NCBI GenBank assembly: GCA_933228895.1
Contig: OW121853.1
Location: forward strand, 11,228,494-11,292,493
Origin: Platycnemis pennipes
Lineage: Eukaryota > Arthropoda > Insecta > Odonata > Platycnemididae
DNA: 64,000 bases
Reading direction: 5' to 3'
The position numbers and the translations under genes are program-made. This document shows positions 44,350 to 56,219 of this stretch, in pieces. The notes beneath the pieces are model-generated. The model was not told the DNA's origin. It searched no databases and was given only the letters and a program-made list of their open reading frames with translations. The number at the start of each line of letters is the position of its first letter. The first letter of the stretch is position 1.

Positions 44350-44870
44350 AAGTAAATACAGTTAAAAGTTATCTTCATCTGAATTAATCTCGTCTCTGTC
44401 TTCGTCCGACTCTTTATTCTTATCACTCAGAAGGTGATTCCTAGCATCTTTGGATACTTTCATATTTCCCTAATTTGACAGTGTTGATGATGATATCATC
44501 GGGTCGGAAGATACAAGAAGTCTTCGAAAAATATCCTCGGGTGATGCCATTCTTGAAAATATTCTGGAATGCTGCTCCGGGAACCTCCTAATATCCTTAT
44601 GCCTCGATTCAAGGGCCTCCTCCGACAATTGCCCAATTGGTAGCACTGCTGCTTTTGCAATAGGCGCTCCGTGTATAAGGATTTCATGTACACTTGGGGG
44701 TATAAAATACCACGAACAGTACTCCACGTAAAGGGCAGCAGTGGAAGAGCTGTAATCGCAGAAACCCGCAACGTTAATTGGAAGTCTACTAGATATGGCT
44801 TTCAGAGTGGTCGAAAGCCTCTGAATTAGCTCCTCATTAACACACGAAGGGAAAAATATTACGACCAGAT
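44350..44870 (-). pseudogene. Fragment of a repetitive arthropod hypothetical protein
   Basis: The minus frame is open for about 120 codons: FFPSCVNEELIQRLSTTLKA, ISSRLPINVAGFCDYSSSTA, ALYVEYCSWYFIPPSVHEIL, IHGAPIAKAAVLPIGQLSEE, ALESRHKDIRRFPEQHSRIF, SRMASPEDIFRRLLVSSDPM, then a stop. After a frame change, an acidic tail (NHLLSDKNKESDEDRDEINS) follows. The WYxxPxSVHxILIHG...LPIGxLSEEAxExRxKD...SSDPxIS pattern is one I recall as multi-copy in insect genomes, probably transposon-encoded. No catalytic domain is recognised, and the N-terminal part is missing. Confidence 0.55.
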
Positions 44871-45414
44871 ATTATTTCTATGTAATTTTCAATAAACCAT
44901 GCTGATTTGAATCAAAGATTTGAAGCACAAAATAACATATGTAAATGGTTATTTACGCACCAGAAATTTCCAACGACAGCTTTGCATTGGAGAAGCGTCC
45001 CGCGGTACTTCCATCATTCGTTGTGTTCTTTGTTATCGTTAGTTATTCTTTCTGCAATTACTAGTGTCAATCATACCTGTATCCGAAGTTGACGTATTCT
45101 CTCCGTCGTGTACGACCTCTCTGTAGTGGAATAACTCAGACAACCGGCAGCCAAACTATGGGTGAACCGAGGGGAACTCCTCTCTCAGTAGTTAATGTGA
45201 CTGAAAGATGTCAGTGTTTCAACACTCACCACTTAAGTTAGTCTGACCCTATGAGTAAAACTGAGGAGGCATAAAATTTTCTAAGCCAATAGTACGAGCG
45301 TATTTTTGGGAGAACCGCCTGGTAAATTGCTAGCTCTCACTTTCACTCGCGGATTCTAGAGAAGCGTTCTTTTGGAGGCCATTAACTGATGCACATGCGC
45401 TACGGTCGTAAAAC

Positions 45415-45950
45415 AATGGGGGCGTTTACTCGGAACCGAAATCGCAATTTTTTGCACGAAATCGTTAGATGGAAACGAAAAATGAATTGTAGTGAAAAAA
45501 TTAATCTTCTAACCACAACCATTCACTCTTAAATCAAAAATTAAAATAAGCAAAAGGTGACGCCCACCGAAAAAGCTGCTGTGATAACATTGACGTCATT
45601 TTCCTCCCGTCCTTGACTGCTATTCTGGGAAGGGAAGGGAGTGGAGGGGGATTCTCGGAATGTCTGCTCACACAGATGCTATCGTAACTGCTCCTATTGA
45701 CGGAGTCAGCTGTGTCCCCCCCGTTGCGATATGGCAAAGTAACTTCGCGGGCTCAGTTGTGATTGGACGAAGTCGATATACGTCAGACGTTGCACCACAC
45801 CCAATTTTCCGAAGGGGTTAAAAACATCAGTTTTTCGCCGCTCATAACTCGAGATATAATTGACGGATCAAAAAATGGAAAATACGGGTCTTTTTATTTT
45901 GCAAACTCTTATCATATTCGGCAATAAAAAATATAGTAAACGACCCCATT
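45415..45950 (+). mobile_element. MITE family M, copy 4
   Basis: 536 bp from AATGGGGGCGTTTACTCGG to GTAAACGACCCCATT... read as ATAGTAAACGACCCCATT. It is one of the best-preserved copies. TGACGTCA (45,591-45,598) lies in the left half. No coding capacity. Confidence 0.94.
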
Positions 45951-46817
45951 AGTGGCGTCTTTTCAAAGAAACATCCAAATCCCAAATACCATATTCACGA
46001 GCACCAAATTTTTAAGGAACAAAATATTCGAGAGCACAAGATGCTCTACTTACTAAACAAAGAGTAGTGGAAGCGGATTAGAGCCCCGAGGGATTATTGC
46101 AGTCTGTCTGTCGTATGCAATGACCGGGCTCGCTCTGATTCTTTTCCCTCTTCCCAAGGTCGGAGGAGTTTCTGGTTTGAAAAGAGTTTAAGTGTCGAAA
46201 ATTCCTTGTATCTACGTGAGAATGAATAGAAATAAGGGAAAAATATCGTCTCTGCAGTCATTTGGTCACATTCCCTCTTCGGGCTGATGGGTGACCGGCG
46301 GCGAATTTTTCACTTTCAATATGCTCCCAAGAGAGTGTGAAGGTACTTGTGGACAAATATTTCACATTTATTTTGAAATTTGGCATCTTTCATAACATTT
46401 CGAGTAAAAATAATTTCGGTGGTAACTTTATTTGCTTTTAATTCAACCAGCAAAAAGATCAGGAAATTCTGCGGCTTGGTATCGGGCCGAACGGCTGCAT
46501 GGTCTTCGAATGCATATCCCAAGGAAAAGGTGCAAGTTGGAGCAAGATTTTTCTTTTGAAACATATAGTAAGGATTCAGGTTATTGATCTCAGATTCAGA
46601 TTGCGATATAAATTTTTCGATCGAGTCTTGTCGCCCTCATAAAGATTTTCTCCACTTTATGGAAAAAATAGTCAAAAAGATGCGTTGAGGGAGCATGAAT
46701 TGTACTGCAAGCTATGACCTTTTTCTTCCATATATGGGTATAGTCGTGACGTCGAATTCTCGAATTCGACTTCACAGAATCGCCCCCTGATCCGTAATGC
46801 CGGATCAGTCGAGTAAC

Positions 46818-47374
46818 AATGGGGGCGTTTACTCGGAACCGAAATCGCAATTTTGTACACGAAATCGTTAGATGGAAAAGAAATAAGTATATTAATGCAA
46901 AAATTAATCTTCTAACCACAACCATTCACTCATAAATCAAAAATTAAAATAAGCAAAAGGTGACGCCCACCGAAAAAGCTGCTGTGATAACACTGACGTC
47001 ATTTTCCTCACGTCCTTGACTGCTTTTCGGGGAAGGGAAGGGAGTGGAGGGGGGTTCTCGGAAGGTCTGCTCGCACAGATGCTGTCGCAACTTCTCCTAA
47101 TGGCAGAGTCAGCTGTGTCCCCCCCATTGCGACAAGGCAAAGTAACTTCGTGGGCTCAATTTGCGATTGGACGAAGTCGATATACGTCAGAGAAGGCACC
47201 ACGCTCACTTTTCCGAAGGGGTTAAAAACATCAGTTTTTCGCCGCTTATAACTCAAGAAATAATTGACGGATCAAAAAAGCCAAAAATACGGGTCTTTTT
47301 ATTTTACAAACTCAGATCAAATCATATAAAATTTATCAGATTAGGCAATAAACAATTTGGTAAACGACCCCATT
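46818..47374 (+). mobile_element. MITE family M, copy 5
   Basis: 557 bp with both termini (AATGGGGGCGTTTAC / GTAAACGACCCCATT) and TGACGTCA at 46,994-47,001. A small AGATCAAATCATATAAAATTT expansion near the right end explains the extra length. It lies 868 bp from copy 4 in the same orientation. Confidence 0.94.
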
Positions 47375-47439
47375 AAGATTCGTGGATAAGTAGTGAAACG
47401 CAGTTTTCATTCGTAGGGGGACGTGCATTGATCCCCGGG

Positions 47440-47900
47440 TCCTTCGTTTACCCTTTTAACTTGCGCCTCCCCGCTCTTTGTTCTCTCCTCCATCAGCACC
47501 GCTCGCGTGGGTGTCTTCGAGAGGGATGGGGGTAAGAAGAGAGGTAGGGAGGGTGTTGGTTGCCCGTGGGTGCGCAAGGGGTGCCGCCTTCAAATTTCCA
47601 AACCCTCCTTACCCTCTGCGGCGACGGGGACAGATGGCATTTTGATGGCGCGGAGTCGGGTGGGAGGGTCGGTGGTGAGGGGGGTACGCGTCATCCCTCG
47701 CTTATGTTTCGTTCTCTCTTTCCCGTCCGCGAATTCGCTGACCCCACTCTTGCCCACCCCACTCCCCTTCTCCCTCTTTTCCAAGACCCCCCCCCCCCAA
47801 TCTTTTCCTCCCCTTAACCCTCTTCCGCAATCTTCGTGTCTCTTTCCTCTTCTCCTTCCTTATCGTCGGCCTCAAATCTTTTCCTCTCACCTTTCATGGC
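47440..47900. other. GC-rich pyrimidine-skewed block
   Basis: CCCACTCCCCTTCTCCCTC and a C10 run (47,789-47,798), with overlapping open frames on both strands. It is similar in make-up to the other blocks; no family signature. Confidence 0.45.
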
Positions 47901-48339
47901 GGAAGTTTTCCTACGAACCAAAAAGTCATCATTTTCATGACTCGGCGAGAGTCTTTCGTTAACCAGCGTTTAGGTTCCTTGATGGCAAGCTGAGATATTG
48001 TGTCCCGCATTCAGGCAGGGAGTTGCGTGATAGATCCTAGGTTTTTCAAAATTACCTTGATCGTAATCGTACAGTTTTAAAATGCTGATATCGATGCAAA
48101 TTTTTAGCGGCTTTATCACTTTAGAGCTGTTTTTATATTTCAGGATTCATTACTGTTACTTTGAAACTAAATTGATGTCAAGCCCTCGAAAATTTTATTT
48201 TGCCGTTTGCATTTAGAAAAGGGAAATATATCGTACCTAAAATCATTCTGTAGTGTTCGCCTCTAAAAATTAACTAGAGACACTGTAATGAAATCGATGA
48301 TCATTCCTCTGCGGACTATTTACACGTTTAATTGTGTAA

Positions 48340-48548
48340 ATGTTCATCATCGTGGGTCATCATTCCTGGGATTGGTTTGACACAGCCCTCCACTCGATTC
48401 TTCTATTGGCCAACCTGTTCATATTAACGTGTTTCCTCTCTTTTACACCCTTCACGACTTGTTCCATGTATCTCATACAAAACCTTCCTTTGCCGTTATT
48501 ACCGTTCACTTTTCCCTCGATGATCGTCTACAATCGGCCATCGCGTGT
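48340..48548 (-). pseudogene. RTE-type 3' end fragment
   Basis: The minus strand gives GAAGGTTTTGTATGAGATAC, ATGGAACAAGTCGTGAAGGG and CAATAGAAGAATCGAGTGGA GGGCTGTGTCAAACCAATCC. This aligns with the end of the RT frame at 24.8-25.0 kb (RMRYMEQVVKDV...RRIEWRAASKQS). It is broken by frameshifts, with a short 3' tail toward 48,340. Confidence 0.8.
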
Positions 48549-48559
48549 TAAGATATGAA

Positions 48560-50830
48560 AATTTTAATGATATGTACAAATGAGAGTATAAATGGATTGG
48601 TCATTTGCTCTGCCGAAAGGATAACCGATGAATATGTGCCACAAACAGGAGAGGGTAAAAGAGTAAGGGAGGCTTTTTATCCCTTTTTTTTTACTAAAAT
48701 TCGAAACTTTTGTCACTGCCCCGATATTTTTTCTGATTCATTTGATCTTTAAAGATATGAAATTTATTTTTTAAAAACAAATTGGTATATATTTCTCAAC
48801 TTTACTTATTATGATGCCTACATTTTCTCTATATTACTAATTATGGCGATGTATGACTCAAGGATGGAAAATAAATATCCCTGAAGAGTTTCTTCCTTGT
48901 AATTCAAGGAACGCGCTTCTTTCAATTGTCTCCGGGATGTTTCCAGTGAAGTGGAAGCTCTTTCATTTTCTGCCAGGGTGACTTTTCTCAGACACATTAT
49001 CAAGTTAGTATTCTCAATACGATTATCATTAATTCTGAACAGCCTGGCAATGCCCTTTTACTGGCGTTAATCGCGTTTTCGTATTACAGTCGCCTCTGCT
49101 TAGCTGTTGTTTTAAGTATTGGAATGCACGAAAATGCTATTCTGATTCTCGACTGGCGTTGAGAATGACGATTACCGTAAGTCCTTTGTATGCGCACGGA
49201 AGTTGAGAAAAAGTCTTGCTAATTGAGAAACTACTTCCATTGCGTGTGCTTTGAAAGACTCGATGGGTTCACGTGAATTCTTTTCTCCTGGAAAAGTACG
49301 TAATTAGTGTACGCCATGCTCTTTCTCGAGGAGTTTAATTGCGAAATGATCGGAAACAGCCATTTTATTTCTGCACTGAATGGTGGCTTTTACATTATTT
49401 AGGTACATAGAAACGAACGATAGTATTAAAGCCAGCTTACCAGCTCATATGTAGTGGATTAGCATGTACATTTTCTGAAATTATTGGAGAGTCGAAATAA
49501 GATGCAAAGTTCATCTACTCAGATTGTCACTGACGTAACGCTCATTGAGACCTGGTTGTTGCAAAACGGAGTAGAAGACGAGATAACATTTTGTACGAGG
49601 TAATTCGATTGTTTTGTGCCTTATTGTATTTCAAACATTTTTGTTTATATTTTATACCTTACCGTTTTTCACTTCACATCTTTCACTAAAAATTAAGGAA
49701 AGATAAGGAAGATTTAAAAAAATCTAAGGAAAACCTTAATATTTCCATTGGCGATTTGAAATATGTGGCGGCGTAATTCCACGACTGGTATTCCATGGAT
49801 GGATCCGAATGTAAACTTAGGGCTTGGAATTGAACGTCATGCCATATGCGTCTTAAAGATTTGCTCTGGTGTACCGTTTATAATCGTAGAAAAAGTAGTG
49901 TTTCTCAGGGAAATACTTCCTTATGCTGGAGAGTGCAAAGTGGTTGGCGATGGGATGGACGTTCAGGTACTCTCTTGAAGCTTCCAGGTACATTATCGCC
50001 AGGCGGCACCAGATTCTTCCGACTTAAGGCAAAATTATTTAGTGTTTTACGTACTACAACTTTTTGATAAACGTTAACAGTATAGGGGAGAAACTAGCCT
50101 GCCTTTGGATTTAGCATCCAGTGATCTCTACCCTCACATACGTATCCGACCTTCAGGTTACATTTATATCTTAGAGGCGGCAATTGATGTATCATCGCAA
50201 ATAAACAGGTCTGCTTTCATTCCTGAGACATTTTAATCGGTGTATCATTTAGCACGCCGATATGCACCGTCTTGTCGTTGAAGTAAGAGTGACTAGGTCT
50301 TTTAGCAGTGTTATACTTACTGACTAACGTTTCTTCATGCAGGTAAAAGGTGATTAATAGCGATCCTAATAGCCATGGGCTGTTATTAACTTAAGCGAGT
50401 AACGGAGGAACATTAAATCGAGCTTTGCGTAGTTGGCAGCCTTAACTGGGAGTGCCAATCATTTCTTTTTTTCAATTCATCGATGCGAGGTGTGTATCGG
50501 GTTCAAGCTCTTACGTTGATGATGAGGCAATTATTAAATGTTTTGCTCTAGCAAGAGTAATTACCTCCTGTCCTTTATATTCGTTTTAAAATAACCTAAG
50601 GTCAATCTATATGTGCTAAGTTACTTAAAAAACGACGCAAAATGTTATGTAAGGTTCGTGTAGGTAAATAGATCGCACGTCAGAACGCCCAAAGGTATCT
50701 GAATTACCGTAGTGGCTCACGCCTCTCCTCTCTAGGAAACGGAGTGTTTTCATCTGCAAATCAGAGTACTTTTAGTGAAAAATAGATATTCCCAGTTTGT
50801 GACCAGCCGATGGAACCTTGTTGGAATTTG
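48560..50830. other. No gene recognised; one CTCF-like motif
   Basis: CGCCAGGCGGCACC at 49,997-50,010 resembles a CTCF core. Otherwise I see no coding, repeat or RNA-gene signature. Confidence 0.45.
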
Positions 50831-50831
50831 G

Positions 50832-51360
50832 AATGGGGTTGTTCACCATATTTTTTATTGCCGACTCTGATAGAGTTGTTAATTTAGTAGTACCCGTATT
50901 TTTTCGTTCATCGATCCGTCAATCAGTTCTCGAGTTATAAGCGGTGAAAAACTGATGTTTTTAACCTGATGTTTAAGGGGGCGTGTAAAGGACTTATATG
51001 TCATCTACTTCGTCCAATCACCACCGAAACTGTAAAAATCGTCTTATCACAATGGGGGACTCACAGCTGACTCTGCCGATGGAAGTGGTTGCGACAGGAT
51101 CTCTTCAGGCACACCTCCCCTTCCCACCTCCGCTCCCTTCCCGTTCTTCCTAAAAACAGTCAAGGACGGGAAGTGGCTGGCGTAGTAATCCTGAACGCAG
51201 CTTGTTCAGCGGGCGTCACCCTTTGCGAATTTCCATTTTTGATTTATTAGTGAATGGCTCTGGCTAGAAGATTAATTTTTCACTTAAATTCATTTTTCGT
51301 TTCTATCGAACAATTTCGTGTACAAAATAGCAATTTCGGTTCCGAGTTCGGTCCCTCATT
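50832..51360 (-). mobile_element. MITE family M, copy 6 (inverted)
   Basis: The whole family sequence in reverse orientation, from AATGGGGTTGTTCACC to GGTTCCGAGTTCGGTCCCTC ATT. It is more diverged than copies 4 and 5. It keeps GATCCGTCAATCAGTTCTCG, AAACTGATGTTTTTAACC and TGACTCTGCCGATGG. Confidence 0.9.
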
Positions 51361-51890
51361 GTAGAAACTGGTCGGCTGAATGAACTGCATTAAATGTTTA
51401 AGCACAGGGTATTAGTACAGTTTGCATGTTTTAATATTTCTGTAATCGTCGATTTTCAGTAAATATTCAAATACATTTGAAATAGATTTCGTCAAAATAG
51501 TCTACATTTCTCAACTATGTACATATTTACTTTTTCGAAAGTGCCGAAGCCCGTTTAAGTTTTGGTAGTATTGGTTCAGGTTGCGGTGTGAAGAGAGAAA
51601 ATGTGGAGAGTCATAGCTAAGAAATAGGAGCGCTGATATTTATTGGGTGGAATTGCGAGCGTGAAAGAATCCGAATTTCTGATTTGATGTTAGTGAATAG
51701 AAGGTAAGCCCTAGTAATTCTTATGAAAGCATAAAAAAAGCACAATTTTTTCGGCCGTTTCATTTAAATTATGATAATAGTTTCCCGTTATTGGTTTGCG
51801 AACAGTTTTTCGCGAAAAAGTGGCCGAATATGCTCTGCTGAATATCAGGGTTGAGCTTGATAATGTCACTTGTCATAATAAATTGCCTTC
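51361..51890. other. No feature recognised
   Basis: AT-rich, no signature. Confidence 0.5.
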
Positions 51891-51899
51891 GGATGAGTG

Positions 51900-52400
51900 G
51901 GGACAAAAACATGTCAGGTTTGAAGAATCTTCTCCGTCCTCTCCGTAGAAGGGATCGCATTGCCGTCTTCGGCTCTATTCTCCTCACGGACGGACGAGAC
52001 TCCCTTCGCCTTCCTCCCCCACCCTCTCCTTCCCCACTCATCTTCACCCACCTCAGCACTCTCGTCCCCCCCACTTCCCTCCCTTATAAATAAGACCCGA
52101 GTCCAGTCACGTGCCTCCTCCCAAACAGGCCGCATGTCGAACAGGGAGCTCTTAATTACCGGTAACAGGGTTTTGTCGCTCGGAAAAGAGGGATGCCCTC
52201 TCCCGGTGGACCGAGACCACGGTCGCACCCCCCTCCCGCCCCTCTTCGTGCGAACAAGTCCCCTTTTCCGGCCCCCTCTTCCTCGACTTCTCCCCTCGGG
52301 CCCGGAACGCCGAATCTTAATTGCCAGGTGGCGCCTCCCCATTTACGGTGGCAAAAGATGGGACGTCTTCTTTTAAGGCACTTGCTTCTTGCAATGTGTG
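51900..52400. promoter_or_regulatory. CpG-rich block with CTCF-like motif and TATA-like box
   Basis: Contains CCTTATAAATAAG (TATAAATA at 52,085-52,092) and TTGCCAGGTGGCGCCTCCCC (52,321-52,340), which carries CCAGGTGGCGCC, an excellent match to the insect CTCF core. Open frames up to 142 codons exist on both strands but have only low-complexity Pro/Ser/Arg content. No exon is recognised. Confidence 0.4.
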
Positions 52401-54190
52401 ATAGCGGATTGTGAATTTATGGCGCCTGGTGACATTTCATTGTTCCCTCGCGATTTCTTAATCGACTCGGTTTCCTTAGGGGGAAAAATGTGTTCCTTTG
52501 ATGGATTATCTCATTATGACGGGAGGAGTAGCTGGCGTTACCGGTGACATACTGATATAATTCACCCTGTGTTTGAATCAATTTTTATCCATTCGCCAGC
52601 TGCGGCTTCATGCAGTTGGGTTTCGTATTGCGGTTCGTTGGAGGTTTTTGAGAAATTATTGGTTCCGTTCTAGAAATTTGTTCTTTGGAAATATGCTTTG
52701 ATTCGTGTGTGTGTCGCAGCATTAATTTATCAGGGCTGGAAGAAACCATTTTAAGCTCTTTGCGATATTCTTCCATAGCATCACGTTTTTATGGTAATTG
52801 GAGTCTTTGAACACATTAAATGATTTTTTCGGTGCTACTCAGTTTTATTCTAATTTTAGGTGATAGTTCGTACATTTATGCGCTGTCCTTCATTGCTTCG
52901 TCTTGTAAGAATTTTCAATGTCCAACAAGTCAACATTTTGATTCTAGACTTCTTTGATCTGAAATTAACGCAGTCTGTGTCATCGATAGACTCGGGGTCC
53001 GAGGACAAGCTAGATTTCTATTCAATTCGAATTTCGATTCAAATCGAATCCGCGTCGATTATCGTGCTCGCAGTCCTACGCATTGGAGAATTCGCGGGAA
53101 AAATCGTGTTTGGGTCGATTTTTTTAAATGTATCTTTTTATCTATTTTCTGCCGTACTTCGCTCGTCATGTATTATTAGGTGGCTGTGGACCGTGCGTGC
53201 CGTCCCAATTCCATCTCCCTCCCGAGCAGCATCTGCCAACGCCGCTCTTCATTTATTTGCTCGCCTGATCCTCCCCCCCTCCCCCCTCTTGCTTCGCATT
53301 CGCGCACACCCTTCTGCCATCTACGACTCACCCCTTCTCCCAGCTCCTCGCTTTGCGCCGCATATGGACATCTGCCCCACGTTGCATATTGTGCATTCGT
53401 AATGCATTTCCTCCCTTTGTTGCCTCAATTTCGTGCAGCAGCGGTGATTGTATGATTTTACATCTGCTCCACCTTTTTGATGAATGTCAAACTTGACTCT
53501 GAAAAATGTGAATTTATCAGGAATCGCCATTCCTGTCAACCTCCCCTAAGTATTCGTGGAACTCGTGTCATCAGTGTTTTCACGAGTGTTGAAGGTTTCT
53601 GCCGCTCCTCTTATGCGTTGGAACTTCTGTTGGTCGGTTGTGCTAGCCTTATAGGCATGGGCTCAGTGACGATACCGTGAAGAAATTCTCTCTCTCCATT
53701 TGGCTGCTGGTAGCTGGACGGGTTCCGTTTGGTTAGGCGAAGGAATTCATCGACTGGAATTGTTCTTGAGGTAGTGGTCGTGCTGAGAGTCGACGGCAGT
53801 GGTGTGAAAATCCTTTCATTCATTTGGCGGTTTAACGCTCTTGCAGTAGATTCTTCGGTAATTAATTCATTTTGTACCCTTGTTTGACGGGCAAGCTTGT
53901 AGCTCAAAACGAAAAACTGAAAGTATTTGATCATTTAGCATCCTCAGCGCGATGAGTTGGTTAAAACTTTACAGGCGCAGTAATTTTGGTGTCTAAACGT
54001 AGTATTATTAAGTAAACCTCATTCTTAGTAACAATAAATGGTTGCAATTGTTGGGAAGGAATGAAACAAGCAATTTTATCGATAACTCTGACACCCTGGG
54101 AGAATTCGGCCTCTCAAAATTTCAACTAATTTGCTCCCGCGTTTTTTTAAGTGGAAGGAAATAGTTTTAAATGTATTTTAAACTTCATAT
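52401..54190. other. No gene recognised; C-rich patch 53,200-53,400
   Basis: A 180-codon plus-strand frame (52,860-53,402) starts AT-rich and ends in the C-rich patch. It shows no domain, signal or conserved motif, and I consider it chance. Confidence 0.45.
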
Positions 54191-54197
54191 TAAACCT

Positions 54198-55563
54198 AAC
54201 TCGTGGTTCAGCTCAAAGCCACCGAGTGCGTCTACCGGGTTGCGGATGGTGGGTCGACCTCTAGATATAGAGGTTAGCTGCGGGATAAGCGAGTTTACTC
54301 GTCGAATAAGCAGTCGTGGACAAAAAGCGATGGAATTCCGAGGGGGTATTTGGTCTATCCCTGGGTAAGGTAGGCCACTAAATAATACATAACCTGTGAA
54401 GATGCCGTGACTTGGCGACGGAGGCCGCCAACAATTGCGCTTCCCATCACCCGGAGGAGAGGGCAGCAGCTCTCCTTCATATGAGTGAAGGTGGAGACCA
54501 CAGTGGTAGGTACAGCGACACTCATTTCACTACAGGCGTGGTAACATTTACTTTAACGTCTACAGTACTGCGATGTGGAAGGCAAGGGGAAACCACCACA
54601 TTAATATTCTGAGGATTCGTAGCTACTCCACTCATTTTTTCTTATCAAGACGTGATGGAACCCTCTCGAGTAAAATATTCCGCAGGTAAAATAGTCCCCC
54701 ATTCTGATCTCCGGGCGGGGACTACCCGAGAGAGTACATCAGTCAAGTGTGATAATAATTTTAGGGTAGGAACGTGGAACGTGCGATCACTGTGGACCTG
54801 CGGAAGACTGGAGAACCTTACGGTGGAAATGCGGAGAATGGACCTCGATGTATTAGGAATCAGTGAAATGAGATGGCCTGAAGGAGACTTTTGGAGTGGA
54901 AGTTATAGAATCATTCACACCGGATCACTGAATGGTAACGCTGGGGCAGACATAATGCTCAAGAAGAGTGCAGGACTGCGTGTGAAGTGCTTCCTGCAGT
55001 ACAGTGAGAGGATTATAATGGTTAAAATTGAAACTAAGCCTACAGATACCATTGTGGTGCAAGTTCACATGCCTACGTCGGACTACGAAGATGAAGAAGT
55101 GGAAGACGTCTTCGAAGATATCACGGAAGTAATAAAACAGGTAAGAGGAGAAGAAAACCTATTTATTGTAGGAGACTAGAACGCTGTCGTCGGCGAAGGG
55201 CAAGATGGAAGAGTAACTGGCAAATGTGGATTGGGAAACCGAAACGAAAGAGGATAAAGGCTGCTGGAGTTCTGCACACAACATAAGTTAGTGGTTACTA
55301 ACACATTGGTTAAAAATAACAACCCAAGAAGATAGACGTGGACGATGCCAGGAGACAGAGGAAGATTTAAAATAGACTGCATTTTAGTGAAGCAGAGGTT
55401 CAGGAATCAGGTGAAGGACTGCAAAAGCTACCCGGGTGCAGACATCGACAGCGACCATAATTTAGTGATGATGAAATGCCATCTAAAAATTCAAGAAGTT
55501 GAAGAAAACAGTAAAGAACATTTGGCAAGTACGCCTGTATTAATGATTGTCGTCCGAGATTAG
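54198..55563 (+). pseudogene. RTE-type element: 5' UTR and AP-endonuclease domain
   Basis: The leader (54,198-54,650) matches, inverted, the sequence at 61,535-61,712. The frame from 54,652 reads FRVGTWNVRSLW (endonuclease motif I), LDVLGISEMRWPEGDFWSGS (catalytic Glu), IIMVKIETKPTDTIVVQVHM, PTSDYEDEEVEDVFEDI, NLFIVGD-stop-NAVVGE and IDSDHNLVMMKCHL (SDH motif). A TAG replaces the Trp of the GDWNA motif at about 55,178, and two further stops follow (RG-stop-R, RR-stop-TW). The frame is otherwise unbroken to 55,563, so inactivation looks fairly recent. No RT domain follows; the copy is 3' truncated. Confidence 0.9.
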
Positions 55564-55915
55564 CCATCTGAGACGAAATTGTGTAAAAATGTTTGCACTG
55601 CCCTAAGGCTTTTAAGCATATAGACTTTTTCCGTTGGACATAATATGTGTTGCACTCGTATTAGAGAAATGCCTGCGTCGTATTTCGTTGTTTGAGATTT
55701 CTTCTCAGAAGAAGTTTCCTAGTATTCCACAATTTCCAGATTTTTTACTTTCTCTTTTTATTGGTCCTTAATGCCTGTCTATTCATGAGATCAAGCAAAA
55801 CTTAAAACTTTTCTCTATTTATCTCTTTGCAATTCAGCCTTTCTTTCGTAGAGCTTGGATACCTGTGATTGGAAATAGTGTGAGGCATTGGATCTGAGGT
55901 TTCCGCGGCGTTTAT
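55564..55915. other. No feature recognised
   Basis: AT-rich spacer between the RTE copy and a long palindrome. Confidence 0.5.
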
Positions 55916-55918
55916 CCA

Positions 55919-56219
55919 CAATGGTAACGGCTTTCGGGCGTTTCTCCGCGTCAGGGCGTCTCATGGTGACGACAGTTTCTCCACCCTTCCTGCTGGCGTC
56001 TTCAGGTCAGAACTGACAAGTCGTCGAATTTGGCCGTCTTACATAGGGACTTGGGGGTAGTAGATTGGCTCTGATTGATCAATAGATTGGCCCTTATATG
56101 AGACGGCCGAATTCGACCCATCGTCATTTCTGACCTGAAGACGCCAGCAGGGAGGCTGGAGAAACTGTCGTCACCATGAGAAACCCTGACGCGGAGGAGC
56201 GCGCGAAAGCCATTACCAA
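55919..56219. repeat. ~130-150-bp-arm palindrome
   Basis: Left arm AATGGTAACGGCTTTCGGGC GTTTCTCCGCGTCAGGGCGT... pairs with right arm ...CCCTGACGCGGAGGAGCGCG CGAAAGCCATTACCAAT. Pairing extends inward through GACGACAGTTTCTCC / GGAGAAACTGTCGTC and CTGGCGTCTTCAGGTCAGAA / TTTCTGACCTGAAGACGCCAG to GGCCGTCTTACATAGGG / CCCTTATATGAGACGGCC. Mismatches are few. The right arm contains CTGAAGA, a CCAGC/GCTGG stem and AGAAAC, echoing the plan of the other foldback units. Confidence 0.9.

Noticed and set aside
52085..52116. TATA-box promoter with start site
   Set aside because: TATAAATA is present, but no initiator is at the proper distance and no coding sequence is downstream.
52860..53402. 180-codon plus-strand open frame as a membrane protein
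   Set aside because: The hydrophobic start is AT-rich chance sequence and the end falls in a C-rich patch. No conserved motif and no exon signals.
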